Shown: positions 1 to 6,050, counted from the first letter of the stretch. The stretch is 7,300 bases of DNA from Competibacteraceae bacterium UBA2792 (GCA_002352125.1 DEHU01000108.1:1-7300); one strand, 5' to 3'. Notes: generated by a model from the sequence alone, not told the origin. Translations and numbers: made by a program.

Positions 1-1
1 C

Positions 2-76
2 TGCAGAGAAGTGCTGCTCAAAGCACAACTTGGAGAACCTTTGTCAATCGCCGAACAGGAGGCATGCAAGCCATGA
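2..76 (+). CDS. C-terminal end of an upstream gene (partial, unknown)
   Basis: An open frame runs from the left edge to a TGA at 74-76 and encodes 24 residues ending in ...LSIAEQEACKP. The gene starts outside the window. The residue mix (Leu, Ala, Glu, Gln, Lys) is normal for a soluble helical protein end. The stop overlaps the ATG at 73 of the next gene as ATGA, the usual arrangement for translational coupling, which is the main reason to believe this frame is coded. With so few residues no family can be named. The other open frame here, which continues upstream from the OmpA gene, gives a Ser/Thr/Arg-rich product and is less convincing. Confidence 0.6.
   Translation, partial: CREVLLKAQLGEPLSIAEQEACKP
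57..62 (+). promoter_or_regulatory. Ribosome binding site that sets the start of the OmpA-family lipoprotein
   Basis: AGGAGG lies 10 nt before the ATG at 73 and only 1 nt before the ATG at 64. The second distance is too short for initiation, so 73 is the better start. It also creates the ATGA overlap with the upstream gene. Confidence 0.7.
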
Positions 77-1320
77 AGATTCTTGAAATGGGTAGTTCCG
101 GACTGATGCGAAACTGGTTTGTTCTGGTGCTGGTAGCGTGCTTGGGAGGATGCGCTGCGCCTTCTGCCGACCAGAAGCAGGCATCGACTCCAGCCGCTCC
201 TCCGGTTCAGCCGGTTCCCTTCGACGATGCGTTTTTGAAAGCCGCGAACGATTTGTTCGGCCGCGCGCAATTGTCCGCCGCAGGCGGGGAATCCGCGAAA
301 TACGCGCTGGTCATCGATCCGTTGGTCGACGGCGTATCGGGCGCGCAATCGGCCGCGACGCGGTCTATGGAGGCGCGCCTCGTCGAGCTGGTCAAAAACA
401 AATATCCGCAATTTACGGTGGAACCCTTCTCGACGGCGGCGGTTGCCAAATCTCCGATCGTACTCGTCGGGACGTTCACCGGTGTCAACAAAGAAGGCAA
501 AACCGAAGGGACGCGCGAAGCGTTTCGCATCTGCTTGGCGCTCGCCGATCTCAAGTCGGGGAAGATCATTTCCAAGGGCGTCGCGCGAGCCAAACCCGAT
601 GGGGTCAATATCACTCCTACCACGTATTTCAAGGATAGCCCGGCCTGGGCGCCGGACCAAGCTACGGAGGGTTACATCAAGACGTGTCAAGGTACCAAAC
701 CGGGCGATCCGATCAATCCGGTTTACGTGGACCGTATTCTCACGGCATCGCTGATCAGCGAAGCGATCGACGCTTACAATAACCGCCAATACCGGGAAGC
801 GTTGGATTTGTATCAAAGCGCACTACGGTCTCCAGGCGGCGAGCAATTGCGAGTGTACAACGGCCTCTATCTGACGAACTGGAAGCTGGACCGGCGCAAT
901 GATGCCACGGAGGCTTTTGGCAAGATCGTCGATTATGGTTTGTCCAACAAACGCCTTGCGGTCAAGTTTTTGTTCAGGCCCGGTTCGACGGCTTTTCTAG
1001 CGGATCGGCAGGTGACCGGACCGTATCCGATTTGGCTGGAGCAGATCGCCGAGCGCACCTCGCAAAACAAGGGTTGTTTGGAGGTCGTGGGGCATACCAG
1101 CCGTACCGGTCCCGAGCCGATCAACGAGCGCTTGTCCTTGCTGCGGGCAGAATCTGTCAAGAAAAAATTGGAGCGTAACGAACCGTTGTTGAAGAATCGG
1201 ACCATTGCCAACGGCGTGGGATCAAAAGAAAACTTGATCGGTACCGGGACCGACGATGCCCGGGATGCGCTGGATCGGCGGGTGGAGTTCAAGATCGTCG
1301 ATTGTCGCGCGCCCGGTTAA
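73..1320 (+). CDS. OmpA-family outer-membrane lipoprotein with TPR-like repeats
   Basis: Predicted lipoprotein of 415 residues that should anchor in the outer membrane and bind peptidoglycan. The N-terminus has a hydrophobic stretch and lipobox L-G-G-C with the lipidated Cys at residue 27; Ala follows, which favours outer-membrane sorting. A Pro/Ala-rich linker leads to a domain at about 75-205 that I do not recognise (strands such as ALVIDPLVDGV and IVLVGTF). Two TPR-like helical pairs follow at about 223-290 (EAIDAYNNRQYREALDLY). The C-terminal OmpA-like domain spans about 297-411, with GHTSRTG, NERLSLLRAESVKKKL and DRRVEF, the positions that form the diaminopimelate-binding pocket in this family. 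The start at 73 is chosen for its ribosome site and overlap; ATGs at 64 and 106 are alternatives. It is probably the last gene of an operon entering from the left. The family is clear; the precise role is not. Confidence 0.9.
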   Translation: MKILEMGSSGLMRNWFVLVLVACLGGCAAPSADQKQASTPAAPPVQPVPFDDAFLKAANDLFGRAQLSAAGGESAKYALVIDPLVDGVSGAQSAATRSMEARLVELVKNKYPQFTVEPFSTAAVAKSPIVLVGTFTGVNKEGKTEGTREAFRICLALADLKSGKIISKGVARAKPDGVNITPTTYFKDSPAWAPDQATEGYIKTCQGTKPGDPINPVYVDRILTASLISEAIDAYNNRQYREALDLYQSALRSPGGEQLRVYNGLYLTNWKLDRRNDATEAFGKIVDYGLSNKRLAVKFLFRPGSTAFLADRQVTGPYPIWLEQIAERTSQNKGCLEVVGHTSRTGPEPINERLSLLRAESVKKKLERNEPLLKNRTIANGVGSKENLIGTGTDDARDALDRRVEFKIVDCRAPG

Positions 1321-1341
1321 CGGTCGCGTAAAGCAAAACGA

Positions 1342-1367
1342 CCCCTCTTCCGTTGGAGGGAGAGGGG
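1342..1367. repeat. Imperfect inverted repeat, REP- or terminator-like
   Basis: CCCCTCT at 1342-1348 pairs with AGAGGGG at 1361-1367; inside it TCC and GGA can also pair, leaving extra G residues. It lies 21 bases after the OmpA gene stop. The look (CCCCTC...GAGAGGGG) resembles dispersed intergenic palindromes of gammaproteobacteria, but no T-run follows, so a classical intrinsic terminator is not shown. Its last two G residues are shared with the next repeat. Confidence 0.55.
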
Positions 1368-1401
1368 CCGATCTCGCCGTCGATCCGGGGCGAGATCGGC
1401 C
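1366..1401. repeat. Perfect 13-bp inverted repeat (strong hairpin)
   Basis: The left arm GGCCGATCTCGCC (1366-1378) and right arm GGCGAGATCGGCC (1389-1401) are exact reverse complements around a 10-nt loop. The stem is GC-rich and would be very stable in RNA. It sits between the OmpA lipoprotein gene and the GFA-family gene, 12 bases before the latter's ribosome site. Possible roles are transcript-end protection, attenuation, or a dispersed palindromic element. No T-run follows on plus. Confidence 0.75.
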
Positions 1402-1423
1402 TGCATCGAGTGCGGAGAAGCCG

Positions 1424-1834
1424 ATGGATGAATCGACGATTCGAGGTTCCTGTTTGTGCGGCGCCGTGGGGTTCGAAATCCGGACGCCATTCGTGTTTTT
1501 CCAGTACTGCCATTGCAGCCGATGTCGCAAGAGCTCCGGCTCTGCTCACTCGGCCAACATTCTCGTGAAGGCCGCGCAGTTTGCCTGGACCCGGGGCGAG
1601 GCCGGCGTGCGACGCTACGAGTTGCCGGCGGCGGAGCATTTCTGCATCGGTTTTTGCGGCATCTGCGGGTCGTCGCTGCCGTGGCGGACCCGGAACGGCA
1701 AGTTGTTTCTGGTACCGGCTGGTGCCTTGGACGATGACCCTGGTATCAAGCCGGCTCGCAACATTTTTTGGGATTCCAGAGCGTCTTGGTGCATGTCGGC
1801 CAGCGAACTTCCCATTTTTCCCGAAGATCCTTGA
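1424..1834 (+). CDS. GFA / CENP-V-type zinc-binding protein
   Basis: Small cytosolic protein of 136 residues with the full cysteine pattern of the GFA (glutathione-dependent formaldehyde-activating enzyme-like) fold. C10-x-C12 lies in GSCLCGAV, C29, C31 and C34 in YCHCSRCRKSSGSAH, and C78-x-x-C81 in FCGICGSSLPW. These cysteines bind two zinc ions in known structures. The founding member speeds addition of formaldehyde to glutathione, but most relatives have no proven substrate and the founder's catalytic role has been disputed, so a formaldehyde role here is only a possibility. The ATG at 1424 has GGAG at 1414-1417, 6 nt upstream; earlier in-frame ATGs would extend the protein through the hairpin and into the preceding gene, so they are rejected. 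It appears to be a single-gene unit. Confidence 0.88.
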   Translation: MDESTIRGSCLCGAVGFEIRTPFVFFQYCHCSRCRKSSGSAHSANILVKAAQFAWTRGEAGVRRYELPAAEHFCIGFCGICGSSLPWRTRNGKLFLVPAGALDDDPGIKPARNIFWDSRASWCMSASELPIFPEDP

Positions 1835-1975
1835 AGGCGGGTGGGAGCTGGTGGTATGGGCTGACCGCGGATGGCTCTGGGTATCGGGCTTTGATCTTGC
1901 GATCTCCGTTTTTGGGCGCCAGCGATCAGATGTCGCATGGGGTTACTTATATTTTGCTCCAAGCGTCCTTGCGGT

Positions 1976-2440
1976 TCAGAGGGGATAGCGCCAAAGCAGC
2001 ATGACGGTATCTCCGCGCATGCGCAATAGGGTCGCTGGATCGGTGTTTTTTCCGGCCGAACCAAGGGGTAGGCCATCACCGCTCAAGGCGTTGACCGTCT
2101 CGACCAAAGTATCCGCCAACGGATGGCCGTTCAGTTCGCGCCGGATCAAACCATCAACCTTTACTGGAGCGTAAACCGGAGTTGCGGTGATGCCGCTCCC
2201 CACCGGCCGGCCCGTTGGCGTTCCTTGTACTGCTATGTTCCGCGCTGCCGCCGCATCCAGCGCGCGATTGAATCCAATAATGGCCGGGCTTCGGGTTCCG
2301 TCCGGAACGGCATTCAAGGTTGCCAGCGAGCGGGTGGGTAGATTGATCTGCCCGTGGTCGAAATCGGGGTGGTCACCGCCGCTGGCGCAACCCAGCAGCA
2401 AAAGAGCGATCAATAAAATAACCGGACCACAGAACAACAT
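1976..2440 (-). CDS. Small lipoprotein of unknown function
   Basis: Predicted 154-residue lipoprotein. From the chosen ATG (2440) the N-terminus is MLFCGPVILLIALLLLGC, a hydrophobic stretch ending in lipobox L-L-G-C with the lipidated Cys at residue 18 and Ala after it, which favours the outer membrane. The mature part (about 137 residues) is polar and has no motif I recognise; it is rich in Ala, Gly, Pro, Asp and Thr and has no further membrane segment. An in-frame ATG at 2515 would add 25 residues in front of the signal peptide and lacks a ribosome site, so the shorter form is preferred. It stands alone on minus and converges with the GFA-family gene, 141 bases apart. I would call it hypothetical. 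Confidence 0.75.
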   Translation of the reverse strand: MLFCGPVILLIALLLLGCASGGDHPDFDHGQINLPTRSLATLNAVPDGTRSPAIIGFNRALDAAAARNIAVQGTPTGRPVGSGITATPVYAPVKVDGLIRRELNGHPLADTLVETVNALSGDGLPLGSAGKNTDPATLLRMRGDTVMLLWRYPL

Positions 2441-2446
2441 ATCAAT

Positions 2447-2452
2447 CCTCCT
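2447..2452 (-). promoter_or_regulatory. Ribosome binding site that sets the start of the small lipoprotein
   Basis: Read on minus this is a perfect AGGAGG, 6 nt before the ATG at 2440. It fixes the lipoprotein start over the upstream in-frame ATG at 2515. Confidence 0.75.
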
Positions 2453-2876
2453 GCCATGAGCAGCAGCAGGGCCAATCGCAACCCCAGCGAGCCGAATATC
2501 GCTTGCTTTTTCCATTTCGCTGTGGCGTTACCGTACTCTGCTCGCGGGGAACGGCGCGCAAGGCGCTGGTTCAAAACCGGAAAACCCGCTATTGATCGAT
2601 AGCCAGCGCGTCCATTGCGCTAGCCGGCGGCCGCAGCTACCAGGCTCGCGTTGACCTCGTAGGTCGGCCGTCCTTTGCGTGCCAGAGTTCCTCATCGGCG
2701 GAGGTTGAGCCGTGCTCATCGGGACGGTCCACCGTTCGGTGAATCAAAAAACGAAAGCCGGGATGCCACGCGGCCGGTCCCGCCGCGCTTAGCTCGTTCC
2801 GCCCGCTGGTTGCGTTCCCGGGCAGAACTGATTTTAAACATAGCACGGAAAACCAGAAAAAAATAAGTAAAGAGCT
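2453..2876. other. Gene-poor stretch, no convincing feature
   Basis: About 420 bases with only short overlapping open frames in several frames (the longest about 69 codons), none with a ribosome site, a recognisable product or a family motif. Small palindromes exist (CACCGTTCGGTG at 2730-2741; GACCT-CGT-AGGTC at 2653-2665) but no T-run follows either. The last part (2831-2870) turns AT-rich just before the RlpA-like ORF and may hold its promoter or that of a lost gene. The minus-strand promoter of the small lipoprotein should lie near its left end, but no clear hexamers were found. Confidence 0.5.
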
Positions 2877-2890
2877 GGGAGCAAATCAGC

Positions 2891-3169
2891 GTGATCTATC
2901 CGTTTCCAAGAAAGTTTCAAGACCTGCATCGCTCGATTTTCGTGCGACGTGATCGCCAATTTTTTGTTGGCGCAACACTCGCCCACCCGTGTTTGCCCTC
3001 CGGCAGTCGGGCCAGGGTGACCAATCTCCGCAACGGCAAGACGGTCGAGGTGACGATCAATGACCGGGGGCTGCACGGGGGCGGACGAATCATCGATCTG
3101 TCCCGTGCTGCCGCCAAACGGTTGGATATGAGTGGAACCGCCCGCGTCAGCATCGTGGCCTTGCCGTAG
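2891..3169 (+). pseudogene. RlpA-like double-psi beta-barrel ORF, N-terminally truncated
   Basis: The ORF encodes 92 residues. Residues 28-91 match the second half of the RlpA barrel: TLAHPCLPSGSRARVTNLRNGK (29-50, split here as TLAHPCLP and SRARVTNLRNGK), VTINDRG (54-60) and RIIDLSRAAAKRLDM (66-80). RlpA proteins are secreted, bind bare glycan strands at the septum and in some species act as lytic transglycosylases. Here there is no signal peptide or lipobox, the usual ASWYG...G..TA.GE front of the domain is unrecognisable (only RDRQFFVGA remains before TLAHP, with Gln roughly where the conserved Glu belongs), and no SPOR domain follows. A GTG start with GGGAG at 2877-2881 (9 nt) is possible, so a short expressed protein cannot be excluded. 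More likely it is a decayed or truncated copy; the family call is firm, the intactness is not. Confidence 0.65.
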
Positions 3170-3218
3170 GAACCGTTTTGGCCGGAGCCGATTGGTCATC
3201 GGCTACTTTCCGGTTTCC
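3169..3218. terminator. Candidate bidirectional terminator between convergent genes
   Basis: A perfect 7-bp stem, AGCCGAT (3186-3192) and ATCGGCT (3198-3204) with a 5-nt loop, is nested inside a looser outer pair, GGAACCG (3169-3175) and CGGTTTCC (3211-3218). It lies between the stop of the RlpA-like ORF and the stop of the acyl-CoA synthetase gene, where a two-way terminator is expected. Only short T-rich runs flank it. Confidence 0.5.
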
Positions 3219-3248
3219 AGGCCAGTGCGTCGACGGGGGAAGTCGGCT

Positions 3249-4808
3249 TTAAGAAAACATCGCGATTACGGCGTTGCGGTTCAGCTTTCCGGCGCCGGTG
3301 AGGGGTAATTCGGCAACGGACCGGATCTGCTTGGGAACCTTATAATCGGCCAGATGTTCTCGGCAAAGCGCCTTGAGTTCGTCCTCTGCGGCACTGTGGC
3401 CGGCGTGAAAAACCACGAGCGCGACCGGCACTTGCCCCCATTTGGGATCGGGAATACCGCTGCAGATTGCCCCGGCGATGGCGGGGTGCTTCGTCAAGGC
3501 TTGTTCGATCTCTTCCGGGGAGACGTTTTCTCCCCCAGAGATGAACATGTTGTCCGCCCGCCCTTTGATGTAAATCAGGCCGTCCCGATCTTGTACGGCC
3601 AAGTCTCCCGTATAAATCCAGCCATCCTGATCGATGACTTTCTCGGTCCGTGCCGGATCGTGAAGATAGCCGTCGAAGTTGTGGGGGCTGCGCAGACACA
3701 GCACGCCCGTTTCGCCGGGCACCACGCTTTGCCGGGATTCCGGGTCGATGATCTTGGCGTCGCAGTGGAACATGGACGTGCCGATGCTGGCCGAATAGGT
3801 CAGCAATTCTTCCAGCGAACCGGAGCGGGGGATGTAGGCGAAATTGGAAGGGCCGGCCTCGGTCATCCCATAGGTCTGGCTGATCGGAATGCCTTTGTCC
3901 AAGAAGACCTGCATCACCGCTTTCGAGCAGGGCGCGGCGGCGGTCGTGATCGCTTTCAGCTTGGAAAAATCGGTTTCCCCGAATTTCGGATGAGCGATCA
4001 GGAATTGCAGCATGGCTTCGACCGCGCCAAAATTCTCGACGCGCCCCTCGTGAATCAGTTCCAGCATCAGGCCAGGATTGAATTCGCGCATCAAGATGCC
4101 GGTGATGCCCGCGTAAAACAGCGGCGTAAAGGTATTCCATCCGCCGATGTGGAAGAAGGGGAAGGTAATGAGCACGTTTCGGTAAGTTCCCGCAAGACCG
4201 GTCGCGAGGATATCGACCGCGTTCCAGATCATTTGCCGGTGCGACACGATGCAGATTTTCGGCACGGCAGTCGTTCCGCCGGTATGGACGTAGAGGCAAA
4301 TGTCGTTCGTCGCCAGCGGAACGTTCACCTCTCGGGCATCGGTCTTCAGGATTGTGCTTTCAAAAAAGTCCTGGTCGCCGTCGATGTCGATTACCGAGCG
4401 GATCGAAGAGGGTATCGATAGAGTCGAAACCAGTTCGGCAAATTGGTTTTCGTGAATGAGGACACGGGGCTGGAGACGCGCCAGCAGGTCGTCCAATTCC
4501 GGCTTTTTCAAACGCTGGCTCAACGGCGCCAAAATGATCCCCAGTTTTCCGCAGGCCAGATAAACGTCTATGGCCTCGATCCGGTTGCGGCAAATCAGGG
4601 CGATGACGTCGCCTTTGCGCAGGGCCTGCGCGTCGGCCAGGTGGGTTCCCACCCGGCAGGCCCGGTCGTTCATGTCTCGAAAGGTGTAAGTCTTTTTGGT
4701 GAACGAGTCGTAGAGGGCAATCCGGTTAGGTGTTAGCGCGGCACGGCGTCCCGCCCAATCCCCGACCCAGTTCATGGGCAAATCGTCGTAATTTTGAATG
4801 AATCCCAT
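3249..4808 (-). CDS. AMP-forming acyl-CoA synthetase / acid-CoA ligase
   Basis: Full-length 519-residue member of the ANL adenylate-forming superfamily. It should activate a carboxylic acid with ATP to an acyl-adenylate and then transfer the acyl group to CoA in the cytosol. Motifs in order: phosphate loop HTGGTTAVPK (175-184), FFHIGG (218-223), QTYGMTEAG (311-319), YTGD (399-402), hinge region GRADNMFISGGENV (416-429) and the C-terminal catalytic lysine K508 in PLTGAGKLNR. The chain length and order match medium/long-chain or aryl acid-CoA ligases; the sequence does not fix the substrate. The phosphate loop departs from the common S-G-T-T-G-x-P-K-G, with Ala for the inner Gly and Ile after the Lys. 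The start at 4808 has AAGGAGA at 4814-4820, 5 nt away. It is a single gene with repeats just upstream that may be regulatory. Confidence 0.92.
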   Translation of the reverse strand: MGFIQNYDDLPMNWVGDWAGRRAALTPNRIALYDSFTKKTYTFRDMNDRACRVGTHLADAQALRKGDVIALICRNRIEAIDVYLACGKLGIILAPLSQRLKKPELDDLLARLQPRVLIHENQFAELVSTLSIPSSIRSVIDIDGDQDFFESTILKTDAREVNVPLATNDICLYVHTGGTTAVPKICIVSHRQMIWNAVDILATGLAGTYRNVLITFPFFHIGGWNTFTPLFYAGITGILMREFNPGLMLELIHEGRVENFGAVEAMLQFLIAHPKFGETDFSKLKAITTAAAPCSKAVMQVFLDKGIPISQTYGMTEAGPSNFAYIPRSGSLEELLTYSASIGTSMFHCDAKIIDPESRQSVVPGETGVLCLRSPHNFDGYLHDPARTEKVIDQDGWIYTGDLAVQDRDGLIYIKGRADNMFISGGENVSPEEIEQALTKHPAIAGAICSGIPDPKWGQVPVALVVFHAGHSAAEDELKALCREHLADYKVPKQIRSVAELPLTGAGKLNRNAVIAMFS

Positions 4809-4832
4809 TGGAATCTCCTTTGGTCTAGTAAG

Positions 4833-4858
4833 GGAAATCAGGATTTCGGACGATTTCC
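4833..4858. promoter_or_regulatory. Cluster of GAAATC half-sites, candidate operator of the acyl-CoA synthetase gene
   Basis: Three copies of one hexamer lie 26-50 bases upstream of the ligase start. GAAATC (4834-4839) and GATTTC (4842-4847) form a palindrome with a 2-nt spacer, and a second GATTTC at 4852-4857 repeats exactly 10 bp further. The outer GGAAATC and GATTTCC also pair. The one-turn phasing suggests binding of a dimeric regulator, or an RNA stem in the leader. No regulator gene is present in the window. Confidence 0.4.
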
Positions 4859-4903
4859 GTGATGCCCGCTTCCCCGGTTACGGAATACCAGCGCGACGGA
4901 TGG

Positions 4904-4935
4904 CAAAATTTTACTCGTACCAAGCGGAAATTTTG
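4904..4935. repeat. AT-rich inverted repeat downstream of the yaiI-like gene
   Basis: CAAAATTT (4904-4911) and AAATTTTG (4928-4935) are perfect 8-bp arms around a 16-nt loop. It lies 16 bases past the stop of the UPF0178 gene on minus and upstream of the ligase gene. It could act as a weak terminator for the former (AAAATTTTG ends the hairpin on minus) or as a protein-binding site. Confidence 0.4.
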
Positions 4936-4950
4936 AGTCGTGGGACGAAG

Positions 4951-5409
4951 TTAACGTTGGTTGGCTCGGCGTTGCGCCAGCCAGCGATCCAGGCCGTTCG
5001 CGAAAGCCTGCTTGTCGCGGTCGTGATAGGGCGCCGGGCCGCCGGATACGCCACCCATCGCCCGCAATTCCTCCTTGAGATTGCGCAAGGCCAACCGTTC
5101 TTGAACGTTGTCCTCGGTGTACAACTCGCCGCGCGGGTTGAGCGCGGGCACGCCTTGCGCCACCAGCTGCGCCGCCAGCGGAATGTCGGCGGTGACGACC
5201 AAATCGTTGACGGTCGCATGTTGCACGATGTAATCGTCGGCCGCGTCGAAACTTTGGCCGACGTGTACCGCTGTGACCAGTGGCGAAGGCGGCGTCTGCG
5301 CGCGATGGTTAGCCACCAGAACGACGGGCACGCGAACCCGCTGGGAAGCGCGAAACACGATGGCTTTCACCGGAGCCGGGCAGGCGTCCGCGTCGATCCA
5401 GATTTTCAA
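4951..5409 (-). CDS. yaiI: YaiI/YqxD family (UPF0178) protein
   Basis: Cytosolic protein of 152 residues, the usual family length. It begins with the family signature MKIWIDADACP (acidic residues D6 and D8), followed by VVLVAN (29-34), VVTADIPLAA (71-80), NPRGE (91-95) and RDKQAF (131-136). The conserved acidic residues and the fold relate it to PIN/NYN-like nuclease domains, but no activity is established, so function remains unknown. The start is TTG at 5409: GAGGAGA lies 6 nt upstream and the N-terminus then matches relatives exactly. The longer form starting at 5424 would place the ribosome site inside the gene. It is transcribed away from the SLOG-type gene at 5514. Confidence 0.9.
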   Translation of the reverse strand: MKIWIDADACPAPVKAIVFRASQRVRVPVVLVANHRAQTPPSPLVTAVHVGQSFDAADDYIVQHATVNDLVVTADIPLAAQLVAQGVPALNPRGELYTEDNVQERLALRNLKEELRAMGGVSGGPAPYHDRDKQAFANGLDRWLAQRRANQR

Positions 5410-5415
5410 GAGAAA

Positions 5416-5422
5416 TCTCCTC
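5416..5422 (-). promoter_or_regulatory. Ribosome binding site supporting a TTG start
   Basis: GAGGAGA on minus ends 6 nt before the TTG at 5409. It decides the start of the UPF0178 gene. Confidence 0.7.
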
Positions 5423-5452
5423 AAATAATCCGCGAGCGTTCGGAAGTTCAGG

Positions 5453-5480
5453 TTGCAGGATTATGCTGGAAACATAACAT
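5453..5480 (+). promoter_or_regulatory. Weak candidate promoter for the SLOG-type gene
   Basis: TTGCAG (5453-5458) and TAACAT (5475-5480) are 16 nt apart in the 104-bp divergent intergenic region. The matches to sigma-70 hexamers are moderate (3/6 and 4/6). It would start transcription about 25 bases before the gene. Confidence 0.3.
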
Positions 5481-5513
5481 GGGTCCGAACGGCGGCTACT
5501 TCGAGGAGGTTCG

Positions 5514-6011
5514 ATGATCGATAAAATAATCAGCGGCGGTCAGACCGGCGTCGACCGGGCCGGCCTCGATGTCGCGCTCGCCCTCGGTCTGTCCGCAGGC
5601 GGCTGGTGTCCGCAAGGCCGACTGGCCGAGGACGGCACGATTCCCGACCGCTATCCCTTGATGGAAACCTTGGAAAGCGATTACGAAATCCGTACCCGCC
5701 GCAACGTCGAGGACTCGGACGGCACCCTGATTCTCAACCGGGGGGCGCTGGATGGCGGTACGGCGTTGACGGCGGACTATGCTCGCCAAATCGGCAAACC
5801 GTGCCTGATCGTGGCGCTGGAAGAAGAATTCGATCCTGAGCGATTCCGGGTATGGCTGGATGAACACCGCATCCGGGTCTTGAACGTAGCCGGTCCTCGC
5901 GCGAGCAAACGACCAGGGGTTTACGCGGAAGCGGCGCGTTGCCTGGAAATGCTGTTGCGCACCGTGCTGTCAGGCGGCCGCTCGACCGCAGCTCGGTCGA
6001 GCGGGCCATGA
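5514..6011 (+). CDS. YpsA/'molybdenum carrier'-type SLOG-fold protein
   Basis: Cytosolic protein of 165 residues. The N-terminus IISGGQTGVDR (5-15) is the glycine-rich nucleotide-binding loop of the SLOG/LOG Rossmann superfamily; GGWCPQGRLAEDG (29-41), SDGTLIL (68-74) and GALDGGTAL (77-85) are the further blocks typical of proteins annotated as putative molybdenum carriers. Crystal structures of related proteins show a lysine-decarboxylase-like fold, and the algal carrier binds molybdenum cofactor. For bacterial members the ligand is unproven, and a nucleotide or nucleotide-derivative ligand is as likely. No molybdenum genes are in the window. The ATG at 5514 has GAGGAGG at 5503-5509. The last dozen residues (SGGRSTAARSSGP) are encoded by a hairpin and look like an added tail. 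Confidence 0.85.
   Translation: MIDKIISGGQTGVDRAGLDVALALGLSAGGWCPQGRLAEDGTIPDRYPLMETLESDYEIRTRRNVEDSDGTLILNRGALDGGTALTADYARQIGKPCLIVALEEEFDPERFRVWLDEHRIRVLNVAGPRASKRPGVYAEAARCLEMLLRTVLSGGRSTAARSSGP
5978..6004. repeat. Perfect 11-bp inverted repeat inside the 3' end of the SLOG-type gene
   Basis: CCGCTCGACCG (5978-5988) and CGGTCGAGCGG (5994-6004) pair around a 5-nt loop. The hairpin ends 4 bases before the TGA at 6009 and lies between two convergent genes whose stops are only 39 bases apart, so it may serve as a terminator for one or both. No T-run follows on either strand. Confidence 0.6.
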
Positions 6012-6050
6012 ACCGGCAAGCATTGGGCTGGTGGTCCGCGCGCCCTTATG

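Noticed and set aside
2441..2515. N-terminal extension of the small lipoprotein to the ATG at 2515
   Set aside because: It would put 25 residues before the signal peptide and has no ribosome site, whereas the ATG at 2440 has a perfect one.
2350..2575. Short minus-strand frame with a hydrophobic segment (GLRLALLLLMAGGLICC) overlapping the small lipoprotein start
   Set aside because: It lacks an ATG start and a ribosome site, and its hydrophobic run arises where the lipoprotein leader region is read in another frame.
2730..2741. Palindrome CACCGTTCGGTG near a run of A residues, considered as a terminator
   Set aside because: The stem is only 5 bp, and the A/T run is on the wrong side for a minus-strand terminator and is A, not T, on plus.
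2637..2866. Overlapping short open frames on both strands (63 and 69 codons)
   Set aside because: No ribosome site, no recognised domain, and an Arg/Ser/Pro-rich composition typical of GC-rich non-coding frames.
3354..4421. Long 355-codon plus-strand open frame
   Set aside because: It lies opposite the acyl-CoA synthetase gene, whose conserved motifs are all present in order; the plus frame is a GC-rich shadow.
4798..5517. Long 239-codon plus-strand open frame
   Set aside because: It overlaps the start of the ligase gene and the whole UPF0178 gene on the other strand, has no recognisable motifs, and the opposite-strand product matches a known family.
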